DNA from: Pleodorina starrii
Taxonomy: Eukaryota; Chlorophyta; Chlorophyceae; Chlamydomonadales; Volvocaceae
NCBI GenBank assembly: GCA_030267565.1
Contig: BRXU01000073.1
Coordinates: 82,302 to 146,301 of the forward strand
DNA length: 64,000 bases
Direction: 5' to 3'
Part shown: positions 18,444-26,138 of the stretch, in pieces
Numbering within the stretch: the first letter of the stretch is position 1
Layout: each line of letters begins with the position of its first letter
Notes under the pieces: model-generated
What the model was told of the DNA's origin: nothing
The model's input: the letters and a program-made list of their open reading frames with translations, nothing else
Databases searched by the model: none
Translations under genes and position numbers: made by a program

Positions 18444-19018
18444 GGGTGGTTCTGGGCGTGTCCGGCGCATCCGGGGCGGCGCTGGCGATGGATTGCGCCG
18501 CGGCGCTGCGGCGGGCGGGGGCCGGGGTCGATCTGGTCCTGTCCGCCATGGCCGAGCGGACCCTTTCGGCCGAGATCGGGCCGGATGCGGCGGATCGGCT
18601 GCGCGCCCTGGCCGCGCGCGTGCACCTGCTGGGCGACCTAGGCGCGGCGATCGCCTCGGGTTCCTGCCCCGTCGCGGGCATGATCGTCGCGCCCTGTTCC
18701 ATGCGCAGCCTTGCGGCCATCGCGCACGGACTGGACGACAACCTGCTGACCCGCGCCGCCGGGGTGCAGCTGAAGGAACGCCGCCCGCTGGTTCTGCTGG
18801 CGCGCGAGGCGCCGCTGACGCTGGCGCATCTGAAGAACATGCAGGCGGCGGCGGAAATGGGGGCGGTGATCCTGCCGCCCGTTCCGGCCTTCTACCTGCG
18901 CCCGGCAAGCCTTGCCGAAGCCACCGCCCAGATCGCCGCGCGCGCCGTCGATCTGCTGCATCTTGCGCCGCCCCTGGCGCGTGCCTGGACCCCCGACCCT
19001 GTTGGAGAAGACCTGTGA
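18440..19018 (+). CDS. ubiX: UbiX, flavin prenyltransferase
   Basis: A 192-residue flavoprotein that attaches a dimethylallyl group to FMN, making the prFMN cofactor for UbiD. The start MRVVLGVSGASGAALA holds the nucleotide-binding GVSGASG loop. PCSMRSLAAIAHG and LKERRPLVLLAREAPLT are family motifs for flavin and phosphate contacts. It begins inside the ubiD stop and ends inside the GTG start of the next gene, so the three form a coupled operon. Confidence 0.95.
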   Translation: MRVVLGVSGASGAALAMDCAAALRRAGAGVDLVLSAMAERTLSAEIGPDAADRLRALAARVHLLGDLGAAIASGSCPVAGMIVAPCSMRSLAAIAHGLDDNLLTRAAGVQLKERRPLVLLAREAPLTLAHLKNMQAAAEMGAVILPPVPAFYLRPASLAEATAQIAARAVDLLHLAPPLARAWTPDPVGEDL

Positions 19019-19653
19019 CCGATCCCCTTCTTGCCCCCAAAAACACCGTGCGCGACATCGCCGCCAAGCTGCCCGGCGCCGCCCGGATCTTCCGCGAGGC
19101 CGATATCAGCTTCTGCTGCGGCGGAGAGCGGAGCCTGCGCGAGGCAGCCGAAAAGGCGGGACTGAACCTGACCGTCCTGACCACGCGGCTGCAAGACCTG
19201 ATCGACGCCGCCGCGCAGGAGGCGCCCTCCGAAACCCCGGACCTGATCGCGCATATCGTCCGACGCTATCACGACACGCATCGCGAGGAACTGGGCTTCC
19301 TGATCCCCCTGGCGCACCGGGTCGAAACCGTCCATGGCGATCATGACGAGGCGCCGCTGGGGCTGACCCAGGCCCTGATGGCGCTGCGCGACGACCTGGA
19401 CACGCAGATGTCGGCCGAGGAGAGCGCGCTGTTCCCGGCAATCCTGCGGGGCGAGGACGCAGCACAGGCCGACCGCGGCCAGACCGCCGCCATCCTGGGC
19501 CGGATCGCCGACGTGACGCATTCGCTGCACCTTCCCCTGGGCGCCTGCGGGTCGTGGACGGCGCTTTATACCGGTTTGCGAAAGCTGTGCGACGACGTGG
19601 TCGCGCATCTGTATCTGGAGGACACGGTCCTGTTCCCGCAAGCCGCTGCCTGA
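19015..19653 (+). CDS. Di-iron Fe-S cluster repair protein (RIC/YtfE/ScdA family)
   Basis: A 212-residue cytosolic protein with the short ScdA N-terminal domain, including the CC pair in ADISFCCGGERSLREAA. A haemerythrin-like four-helix domain follows, whose iron ligands come from HIVRRYHDTHREEL, HRVETVHGDH, MSAEESALFP and the late HLYLEDTVLFP. Such proteins repair iron-sulfur clusters damaged by nitric oxide or oxidants. The start is a GTG overlapping the ubiX stop (GTGA). Its place in an operon that feeds an Fe-S-dependent anaerobic ubiquinone pathway fits protection against nitrosative stress during denitrification. Confidence 0.92.
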   Translation: MTDPLLAPKNTVRDIAAKLPGAARIFREADISFCCGGERSLREAAEKAGLNLTVLTTRLQDLIDAAAQEAPSETPDLIAHIVRRYHDTHREELGFLIPLAHRVETVHGDHDEAPLGLTQALMALRDDLDTQMSAEESALFPAILRGEDAAQADRGQTAAILGRIADVTHSLHLPLGACGSWTALYTGLRKLCDDVVAHLYLEDTVLFPQAAA

Positions 19654-19915
19654 CTGGAGGCCGTGACGCCGCGCCCTGCACCCGGCCGGCAAAGGCAGAG
19701 CAGGACAGGGTCCTGAACCGCCTCAAGGTGCTGCTGCGTGGAACGATGAAAGGACGGCACAGGGGCGGGCAAGGTCCGTCGGCGCGGTGGCCGCCACGCC
19801 GCGACACGAGATGCGCGGTTCTCCGCCTACGGATCATTCAGAGAGGCAGGAACATATCCTGCCGGCCTCTGTTGAACATGAACTGCCCCCCTCCATGCCC
19901 TGCAGCGAGTGTTCA

Positions 19916-20254
19916 ATGACCAGTTCCAGTAAAGAAGACGATGCGGCGGATCGCTCTACTCATCAAGGCCCTGCGCTGCGCGCAGGGGCAGAGCACCTTG
20001 AAAAGGCGGACGAAGCCGCGCCCGCACAACACGCGTCAGAGCCCCCGGTTCCTTCGCAGGGTGTGTGGAACACGCAATCCGGGCCGGCCGACGGCCTTGG
20101 ACAGGCAAGCGCAACCTCCAAGACCTCTCCGCCCAGCGGTGCGTATCTGCACGACCAGACCCGCGGCCCTGCAGCCGACAAGGGGATGATCATGGTCATC
20201 GCGGGTTTGATCTGCATCCTTGTCATCGTTGCGGTGGTCAGTTTCGCGCTGTGA
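19916..20254 (+). CDS. Small hypothetical protein with C-terminal membrane helix
   Basis: A frame of 112 codons from ATG at 19916. The first 85 residues are hydrophilic and rich in Ala, Ser and Pro (MTSSSKEDDAADRSTHQGP). It ends in one clear membrane helix, GMIMVIAGLICILVIVAVVSFAL. The sharp hydrophobic tail and acidic head suggest a real tail-anchored protein. The ribosome site is weak and I recognise no family. An in-frame start at 19787 is possible but the extra stretch looks non-coding. Confidence 0.45.
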   Translation: MTSSSKEDDAADRSTHQGPALRAGAEHLEKADEAAPAQHASEPPVPSQGVWNTQSGPADGLGQASATSKTSPPSGAYLHDQTRGPAADKGMIMVIAGLICILVIVAVVSFAL

Positions 20255-20385
20255 CCGGGAACAACCGCGTTTCCCAGCGGTTGGCTGCGCGGGATGCGCA
20301 GAAGGAGAGGTTGGGCGATGAGGTCTTTCCGGCGGCAGCTTTGGCCCGGACCACAAGGCGATATCTGCTGTCGGCCCGTCGGCCA

Positions 20386-20841
20386 ATGACGAACGCTTCG
20401 CTTTCAGGAGAAGACGTGCTGGTCGTCGATGACGAATACATCATCGCGACCGATCTTTGACAGGGGCTGGCAGAGCGCGGTGCCACCGTCATAGGCCCGG
20501 TGCCCTCCGTCGAGAAGGCGATCGTGCTGATCCTGTCGGGGACGCATCTTGATGGCGCCATCCTGGACGTCAACCTTCAAGGCCAGATGGTCTTTCCGGT
20601 GGCCCACCTGTTGCTGGAGCGTTCGGTGCCGTTCCTGTTCATGACCGGATACGATCAATCGGTCATCCCCGAGCGATTCAAGGCCACCGTGTGATGCGAA
20701 AAGCCGTTGCAGCTGGAGGTTCTGTGCCGGACCATGACGGAATTCTGGCGTGCGACACATGATGGCGCTTGCCATGACGTGCAGGCAAGCACCGGACAGC
20801 GCCGCGCTTTCTGCCCCATCGGGCTAATTTATTATAGATAA
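20386..20841 (+). pseudogene. Receiver-domain response regulator with two in-frame TGA codons
   Basis: The frame starts MTNASLSGEDVLVVDDEYII and is stopped by TGA at 20458. It continues in the same frame (QGLAERGATVIGPVPSVEKA, then ILDVNLQGQMVFP) to a second TGA at 20692, then CEKPLQLEVLCRT to TAA at 20839. It is plainly related to the intact receiver at 31995-32363 (ILDVNLRGQMVFPAADMLIE, GYDQAVIP). Both TGAs fall where the relative has ordinary residues. No frameshift is needed, so these look like two nonsense substitutions in a dead gene. Confidence 0.8.
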
Positions 20842-20969
20842 TTCAGGCCTCGGTTGTGGTGGCAGGTCACGCGGCGTTACCGCTTGGACAGGGGCAGGTT
20901 CGCAGTGGCATGGAGAGGCGGGGCCAGGTCGATCAGGTTTGGCGTGCCGCATCTCAGTTCCGGGAAGGC

Positions 20970-21551
20970 ATGATGACATCCGAATCTCTTCGCATCCTTG
21001 TAGTCGACGATGACTATTTCATGGCCGAACGGCTTTCGCGCGAAATCTGCGCCAACGGCGATATCGTCGTCGGGCCGGTCGCGGATGTTCATGATGCGCT
21101 TGACCTGGCCTGTGTGGTGCAGGCGGCCATTCTGGACGTGAAGGTCCAGGACGAGACCTCGTTTCAAATCGCGGATTCGCTGATCCATCACGACGTCCCG
21201 TTCATTTTCCTGATCGGCTATGACCCCCAGGTGGTGCCGTCCCGCTTCGCGCGGCAGCACATCTACGCCAAGCCCAGCCATGCGGCCCCGCTTCTGCACG
21301 ACCTGCACGAACGCCATCGGGCCGCGTCCGAGGCGGCCGACAGTGTCGAGGCCGTCGTGATCGAGATGATCTGCCGGGGACGGGAGATGATGCCGGACGA
21401 AGCCTCGGCCGAACGTCTGGTCGAGGGAGCGCTGATGCGCGCCATCACCGAAGCGCCCCAGGACGAGCCGAAGGGGGACGACATCCGCGCCCGCCTGTTT
21501 GCCCTGTTCCAGGACGAATACCGCCAGCGCGGGCGGCTTCGGTTGCACTAA
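20970..21551 (+). CDS. Receiver-domain protein with uncharacterised C-terminal extension
   Basis: A 193-residue protein. The N-terminal 120 residues form a CheY-like receiver: the acidic pair is in ILVVDDDYFMAERLS and the phospho-acceptor in AAILDVKVQDETSF. The threonine and lysine positions are altered (FLIGYDPQVV, IYAKPSHA), as in the other receivers of this locus. The last 70 residues (RASEAADSVEAVVIEMICRG onward) match no output domain I know. The start is one of two tandem ATGs after GGGAAGGC. It is the only intact receiver between the dead one upstream and the nepR/ecfG pair downstream, which is convergent with it. Confidence 0.8.
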   Translation: MMTSESLRILVVDDDYFMAERLSREICANGDIVVGPVADVHDALDLACVVQAAILDVKVQDETSFQIADSLIHHDVPFIFLIGYDPQVVPSRFARQHIYAKPSHAAPLLHDLHERHRAASEAADSVEAVVIEMICRGREMMPDEASAERLVEGALMRAITEAPQDEPKGDDIRARLFALFQDEYRQRGRLRLH

Positions 21552-21600
21552 GGCCGGGTGGCATTCGCCTTGGCCCCGCTGCCCCGCAGGCCGGAAGCGG

Positions 21601-21780
21601 TCAATCCCCGGCTGGAGGCCGGTCGTTCGACCGGGCCTTGATCAGGGCTTCGCGCAACTGCATCGCCAGTTCGCGCAGCCGGTCGGGGATGACCTCGCGT
21701 TCCGAACGAGATCCCCATTCCAGCAGGTCGTTGTCGATATCCCGGCCAAATTTCGTCCCGCCGGGTTTCATGGATGCCAT
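21601..21780 (-). CDS. nepR: NepR-like anti-sigma factor
   Basis: A 59-residue protein starting MASMKPGGTKFGRDIDNDLL and containing VIPDRLRELAMQLREALIKA. The helix with PDRLRELAMQLREAL is the NepR signature. NepR binds and silences the general-stress sigma factor EcfG until phosphorylated PhyR removes it. The gene lies 48 bases downstream of the damaged ecfG on the same strand; usually nepR comes first. No PhyR gene (sigma-like domain plus receiver) is visible in the window. Confidence 0.7.
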   Translation of the reverse strand: MASMKPGGTKFGRDIDNDLLEWGSRSEREVIPDRLRELAMQLREALIKARSNDRPPAGD

Positions 21781-21828
21781 TCTTCTTCCTTTCCCGGGAG
21801 CATCGTCGCGCAGACAATCTGCTTGTCT

Positions 21829-22369
21829 TCAGAAATCGGGGTCGAGGGCACGCCGCAACTGTCCTCGGGCGCGGCCGACGCGGCTTTTGATCGTGCCGAT
21901 GTCGCAGCCAAGGACCGCGGGCGGCGGCACTATAGCTTTCCCCCAGCACCGCGACCAGGACCAGGGCTTCCCGACAATGGACCGGCACAGCGTCCAGCGC
22001 TGCCAGCATCTCCTTCTGGCGCAGATGCCAATCCTGCGACGGCGGGCTGCGGGGCAGAGAGGAAACGCAATCGGCATCCCCGGTCCATTCGCGGTCTCGC
22101 CTGCGGCAGTCGTTGTAGAAGCGGCTGCGCATGATGGTAAACAGCCAAGCCCGGAGCTTTGTGCCCGGCTGATAGCTGTGCGCGAATTCGATGGCGCGCA
22201 GCAGCGTTTCCTGAACCAGGTCGTCGGGGTCCTGCGTCCTGCGGCACAGCGACCGGGCATAGGCGCGCAGCGCCGGCAGATGCTGCAGGACATCCTCGCC
22301 CAGGCCGCAGTCGGGGCCAGAGGGATCGGGTCCCGCATCGGGGCATCCCGACGGGCGGTCCGCCGCCAC
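21829..22369 (-). pseudogene. ecfG: EcfG-type (ECF) sigma factor, apparently frameshifted
   Basis: Reading from a GTG near 22369, the protein shows sigma region 2 (LCRRTQDPDDLVQETLLRAI, LRAWLFTIMRSRFYNDCRRR) and the start of region 4 (ALDAVPVHCREALVLVAVLG). Just after GESYSAAA, near 21930, the match jumps to another frame, VLGCDIGTIKSRVGRARGQL, the region-4 DNA-binding helix, ending at 21829. The break lies in a run of GCC/CGC triplets, so either a true frameshift or a sequencing slip is possible. With nepR next to it this is the general-stress sigma locus. Confidence 0.72.
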
Positions 22370-22373
22370 CCAT

Positions 22374-22945
22374 GACGGGTGAACAGGGCGGGCTCATCCC
22401 GTCGCTCCGGAAGATGCAGGGCGGCGGCCCCGCTCGGGCCTTCGGAATGCACACCGCCCATGATCGTCCTGGTCGATCAAGCGCCTTGCGCCGCAGCCTC
22501 GTCGTCTTGGGGTCACCATCTTGTCTCCTCGGCAAGGGGCCGCCACATCACCATGGGTCAGGTCAAGCGGGGCCCATGAAAGACCACGTTCCGGCGCACC
22601 CACCACAATGCTCCCTCGACGGTCTGTTCATGGCGGCCGGAACCGGGATCGGCGGCAATTGTTCCCGAAATAAATCGCATTCTTTTCCTGAGAACCGCCG
22701 GCGCGACCAGGACGATCCCCGGCCCGCCGCCGATCCGCGCAAGGACACGGGCTGGCTGCGCGAGAAAGGCTTCGGGACACCGGGCCAAGGACCGGCGCTG
22801 ATCCGGTTGATAAAGGATTGCCGGGCCGATCTTCGGGAACATCCCAGGTACGGGACGGTTGTAGGACCGGGTGCCCGTGCTGACGCCGATGCGTGTACGC
22901 CGTCTGGATGCCCGGCTTCCCTCCACGATCATCCGAGGACTTCCG
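22374..22945. promoter_or_regulatory. Gap between ecfG and Mn-catalase, with EcfG-like promoter motifs
   Basis: This 572-base divergent gap holds no convincing gene. Two GGAAC-N16-xGTT patterns resemble the EcfG promoter (GGAAC, 16-17 bases, CGTT). One at 22836-22860 (GGAAC...GGTT) lies 86 bases before the catalase ATG. The other at 22639-22665 is palindromic, with GGAAC and GTTCC 17 bases apart, and so reads on both strands. Both are short motifs and may occur by chance. Confidence 0.4.
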
Positions 22946-23776
22946 ATGTTTTATACCGACAACAAGCTGCAATATCCCGTTCGCGTCGACGCCCCGAACC
23001 CGCTGTTCGCCAGGGCGCTGCAGCAGGCCATCGGCGGGGTCGAAGGCGAGATCCGCGTGGCGATGCAATATTTCTTTCAGGCCTGCGGCGCGCGCGGCAA
23101 CCCCAAGTTCCGCGACCTGCTGATGAACACCGCCGCCGAGGAGCTGGGCCATATCGAGATGCTGGCGACCGCCGTCGCGATGAACCTGGATGGCGCGCCT
23201 CTGTCGATGCAGGAGGAGATGGCCGCGACCGACCGCGTGGTGGGCGCGGCGATGGGCGGCATGAACCTGAAGAACCTGCTGTCGTCCGGCCTGTCGGCGA
23301 TGCCGGTGGACAGCGACGGCGTGCCCTTCGACATGTCCCACATCTATGCCAGCGGCAATATCGCTGCCGACATGACCGCCAATGTCGCCGCCGAATCCAC
23401 GGGGCGCACCCTGGCCGTGCGGCTCTACAACATGACCGACGACGCCGGCATGAAGGACATGCTGTCCTATCTGATCGCGCGCGACACCATGCACCAGAAC
23501 CAGTGGCTGGCCGCGCTTGAGGAACTGGGCGGCATGACCGGGGCCTTCCCGATCCCGAACAGCTTTCCGCAGGCGCAGGAAAATACCGACTTCAGCTATG
23601 CCTACCTGGGCTTCCAGGCCGACGGCAGCGCGCCGGTTTCGGGCCGCTGGGGCGAAGGTCCGTCCATCGACGGCAAGGGTACCTTCGTCACGGGCAAGCT
23701 GCAGCCGTCCGACCAGAAGCCCGATCTGGGCATGGCGCGCCCCGACAGCGGCGCGCAGGCCGAACAGATCGGATGA
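22946..23776 (+). CDS. Manganese (non-haem) catalase
   Basis: A 276-residue di-manganese catalase that splits hydrogen peroxide. The metal ligands of the ferritin-like four-helix bundle are seen as E in EGEIRVAMQYFF, E and H in AAEELGHIEM, E in VAAESTGRTLAV and H in RDTMHQNQW. The N-terminus MFYTDNKLQYPVRVDAPNP is highly typical and fixes the start at 22946, not the in-frame ATG at 22871. A candidate EcfG-type promoter lies upstream. Downstream genes (SDR, DUF4142, patatin) share its strand, but a terminator follows it. Confidence 0.96.
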   Translation: MFYTDNKLQYPVRVDAPNPLFARALQQAIGGVEGEIRVAMQYFFQACGARGNPKFRDLLMNTAAEELGHIEMLATAVAMNLDGAPLSMQEEMAATDRVVGAAMGGMNLKNLLSSGLSAMPVDSDGVPFDMSHIYASGNIAADMTANVAAESTGRTLAVRLYNMTDDAGMKDMLSYLIARDTMHQNQWLAALEELGGMTGAFPIPNSFPQAQENTDFSYAYLGFQADGSAPVSGRWGEGPSIDGKGTFVTGKLQPSDQKPDLGMARPDSGAQAEQIG

Positions 23777-23782
23777 TCCTGC

Positions 23783-23818
23783 GGCCCGCCGGCCGGAACC
23801 GGAACCGGCGGGCCTTTC
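23783..23818 (+). terminator. Terminator after Mn-catalase
   Basis: A 10-bp perfect stem, GGCCCGCCGG (23783-23792) and CCGGCGGGCC (23805-23814), is followed by TTTCCTT. It sits 6 bases after the catalase stop. Confidence 0.85.
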
Positions 23819-23854
23819 CTTACGCAACACGCGACACCCTTGCAGGAGATGACG

Positions 23855-24610
23855 ATGACCCTTGCCCTTGTCACCGGCGCATCGACGGGAATCGGGCTGG
23901 AACTGGCCCGCATCGCCCGAGCCGACGGACACCAGACCATCGTGGTCGCCGATGAGCCCGCCATCCACCAAACCGCCGCGGAGCTGGATGCCGAGGCTGT
24001 CGAGGCCGATCTGGCCACGCCCGATGGGGTCGCTGCGGTCCTGGCCCATCTGGGCGGACGCGAGGTCGAGCTGCTGATGCTGAACGCGGGCACCGGGCTG
24101 GGCCACGCCTTTCTGGACCAGGATCCACAGCGCATCGACCATGTGGTGATGACCAACATTCTGGGTGTGCTGCGGCTGGCGCATCCCCTGGGCCGCCGGA
24201 TGCAGGCCCGTGGCCAGGGGCGGATCCTGATCACCGGCTCCATCGCGGGCTTCATGCCGGGGACGTTCCAGGCGATCTACAACGCCTCCAAGGCGTTCTT
24301 GAACAATTTCGCCCTGGGCTGGAACGAGGAACTGAAGGACACCGGCGTCACCGTCACCTGCCTGATGCCCGGCCCGACGGACACGGCCTTCTTCGAACGT
24401 GCGGGCCTTCTGGACACGCCCATCGGCCAGATGAAGAACAAGGACGATCCCGCCATGGTTGCCCGCGCGGGCTATGACGCCATGATGGCGGGACAGGCGC
24501 AGATGACGCCGGGCCTGAAGAACAAGATGCAGGCCACCCTGGCCGAAGTCCTGCCCGCGGGGCTGGTGGCCAAGGCGCATCGGCGGATGGCGAAGCCCCA
24601 GGACGAATGA
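23855..24610 (+). CDS. Short-chain dehydrogenase/reductase (SDR)
   Basis: A 251-residue Rossmann-fold NAD(P)H oxidoreductase of the classical SDR type. It has the cofactor loop TGASTGIGLELA, NAG in LMLNAGTG, the catalytic serine in ILITGSIAG, and YNASK (Tyr and Lys, spaced YxxxK). The C-terminal MPGPTDTAFFERA is common in DltE-like reductases. The start at 23855 is 7 bases after AGGAG; an ATG two codons earlier is possible. The substrate is unknown. Its position among stress genes suggests a protective role, which is inference. Confidence 0.9.
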   Translation: MTLALVTGASTGIGLELARIARADGHQTIVVADEPAIHQTAAELDAEAVEADLATPDGVAAVLAHLGGREVELLMLNAGTGLGHAFLDQDPQRIDHVVMTNILGVLRLAHPLGRRMQARGQGRILITGSIAGFMPGTFQAIYNASKAFLNNFALGWNEELKDTGVTVTCLMPGPTDTAFFERAGLLDTPIGQMKNKDDPAMVARAGYDAMMAGQAQMTPGLKNKMQATLAEVLPAGLVAKAHRRMAKPQDE

Positions 24611-24689
24611 CCCCCTTCCCGCCCGGCCGATGACCGGCCCGGCGGTTCCCAAGGTCCGATCCCCGGACCCCCCAAGCAGGAGAATGCAG

Positions 24690-25175
24690 ATGAAGCGCAG
24701 AACCCTTTTCGCAGCCGGAGCGGTCGCCGCCGTCCTGCCGGTCGCCCGAATGTCGTTCGCCCAGACCGCGCCCGATGCGGACATGCAGGCGATCCTGATG
24801 GGCGGGAATTTCTCGCTGCTGAGCAGCCGGGCCGCCGCCGACAAGGGCACGGACCCCGCCGTCAAGGCCTTCGCCGCGCTCGAGGTGGCCGAACAGGAGG
24901 CCGTGGCCCGCGCCTTTGGGGCGACGCCCTCGGATCAGGTGACGCCGGAACACGCGGCCCTGCTGGAGCAGATGACCGCCATGGAGCCAGGGGCCGAATT
25001 CGACCGGCAGTATCTGGCGGCACAGATGCAGGGCCACGAACAGCTGCGCGCCCTGCACGCGGCCTATGCCGAAAACGGCCAGAATCCGATGGCGCGCGGC
25101 GCGTCCATCGTCGGCGTTCCGGCGATCGACAGCCACATGTCCATGCTGCGGGCCATCAGCGAGCGCATGGGCTGA
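24690..25175 (+). CDS. DUF4142 exported protein
   Basis: A 161-residue protein. MKRRTLFAAGAVAAVLPVAR is an export signal, with cleavage likely after SFAQ. A DUF4142 ferritin-like helical domain follows (AILMGGNFSLLSSRAAADKG, AEQEAVARAFG, GPEFDRQY-like AEFDRQYLAAQMQGHEQLRAL). DUF4142 proteins are periplasmic or outer-envelope proteins of unknown function, often induced by stress. The start follows AGGAG by 7 bases. It ends 6 bases before the patatin gene and probably shares its transcript. Confidence 0.88.
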   Translation: MKRRTLFAAGAVAAVLPVARMSFAQTAPDADMQAILMGGNFSLLSSRAAADKGTDPAVKAFAALEVAEQEAVARAFGATPSDQVTPEHAALLEQMTAMEPGAEFDRQYLAAQMQGHEQLRALHAAYAENGQNPMARGASIVGVPAIDSHMSMLRAISERMG

Positions 25176-25181
25176 CCGCAC

Positions 25182-26138
25182 ATGGAGGCCTGGCTTTGCT
25201 TGGCCGGCGGGAATGCGCTTGGCGCGTTCCACGTCGGCGCCTGGGCGGCGATCGAACAGTCCGGCCTGCGCGTCACGCGCATGTCGGGCGCCTCGATCGG
25301 GGCGGTCATCGCGGGCAATCCCCCGGACCGGCGGTCCGAGGCGCTGCACGCGTTTCTGGCCCAGGTCCGGCAGGAACGGCGGATGACCGGCCGGCGGGCG
25401 GCGGTCGCGGCGATGCTGATGCGCGGCCATCCGTCGCTGTTCGTGCCGTCCTGGCCGGGGCTGTGGGAAATCCTGCCCGGAATGCCCGCCGACCGCTCGC
25501 AGTTCCGGCGGGGGCCGATGCGGCGCCTGCTGGAACGGACGATCGACTTCGACCGCCTGAACGATGCCGAGATCGAGGTGACGATGACCGCGCTGGACGC
25601 GGAAACCGGGACGGTCGTGGAGTTCCGCAACCGGGACATGGCGCTGAGCGTCGATCACATCATGGCCAGCACCGCCCTGCCGGTCCTGTTCCGGCCCGTG
25701 CGGATCGACGGGCGCTGCCTGCTGGATCCGGGACTTTGCGAAAACCTGCCGCTTCGCCCGCTGCTGGACCGGCCGGGCGACGCTGCCATCATCGCGCTGG
25801 ATCTGTTCGCACGACAGGGCACGCTGACCGAGACGATGGACGGCATCGGCACCCGCGCGCAGGAGCTGTTCTTTGCCGGGCAATCGGAGCGGATCATCCA
25901 ATGCGCGGACCTCGCGGGCCGCAATTTCCGCCATGTCGTCCTGTCCGATCCCCAGGACGAATTCGTTGGCAAGGCCTTCGATTTCAGCCGCTCGAACCTG
26001 GAGCGCCGGGTCGAGCTGGGCAGGCTGCTGACCGCTCGCGCGCTGGCCGACCTGAGCGGCGCGCCCCCTGCCGCGTCCGCAAAACCCCCGATGGAGAATG
26101 CGTCCGATGATCCCGCCCCGTCTTCACGCCCGGCTTGA
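25182..26138 (+). CDS. Patatin-like phospholipase
   Basis: A 318-residue serine hydrolase of the patatin family, predicted to cleave acyl groups from lipids. The oxyanion loop is GGNALGAFHVG (residues 9-19). The nucleophile is S38 in GASIG. The dyad aspartate is D182 in LLDPGLCEN, where the family usually has DGG or DGA. No signal peptide is seen, so it is likely cytosolic. The end overlaps the next gene by 32 bases, which suggests coupled translation. Confidence 0.9.
   Translation: MEAWLCLAGGNALGAFHVGAWAAIEQSGLRVTRMSGASIGAVIAGNPPDRRSEALHAFLAQVRQERRMTGRRAAVAAMLMRGHPSLFVPSWPGLWEILPGMPADRSQFRRGPMRRLLERTIDFDRLNDAEIEVTMTALDAETGTVVEFRNRDMALSVDHIMASTALPVLFRPVRIDGRCLLDPGLCENLPLRPLLDRPGDAAIIALDLFARQGTLTETMDGIGTRAQELFFAGQSERIIQCADLAGRNFRHVVLSDPQDEFVGKAFDFSRSNLERRVELGRLLTARALADLSGAPPAASAKPPMENASDDPAPSSRPA

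Noticed and set aside
20386..20841. Selenocysteine at the two TGA codons of the receiver gene
   Set aside because: No selenocysteine insertion hairpin is evident after either codon, the residues are not catalytic in receivers, and a nearby relative has ordinary residues there.
22628..24865. Long minus-strand open frame opposite catalase and SDR genes
   Set aside because: The plus-strand proteins are clear families with motifs; this frame is their shadow.
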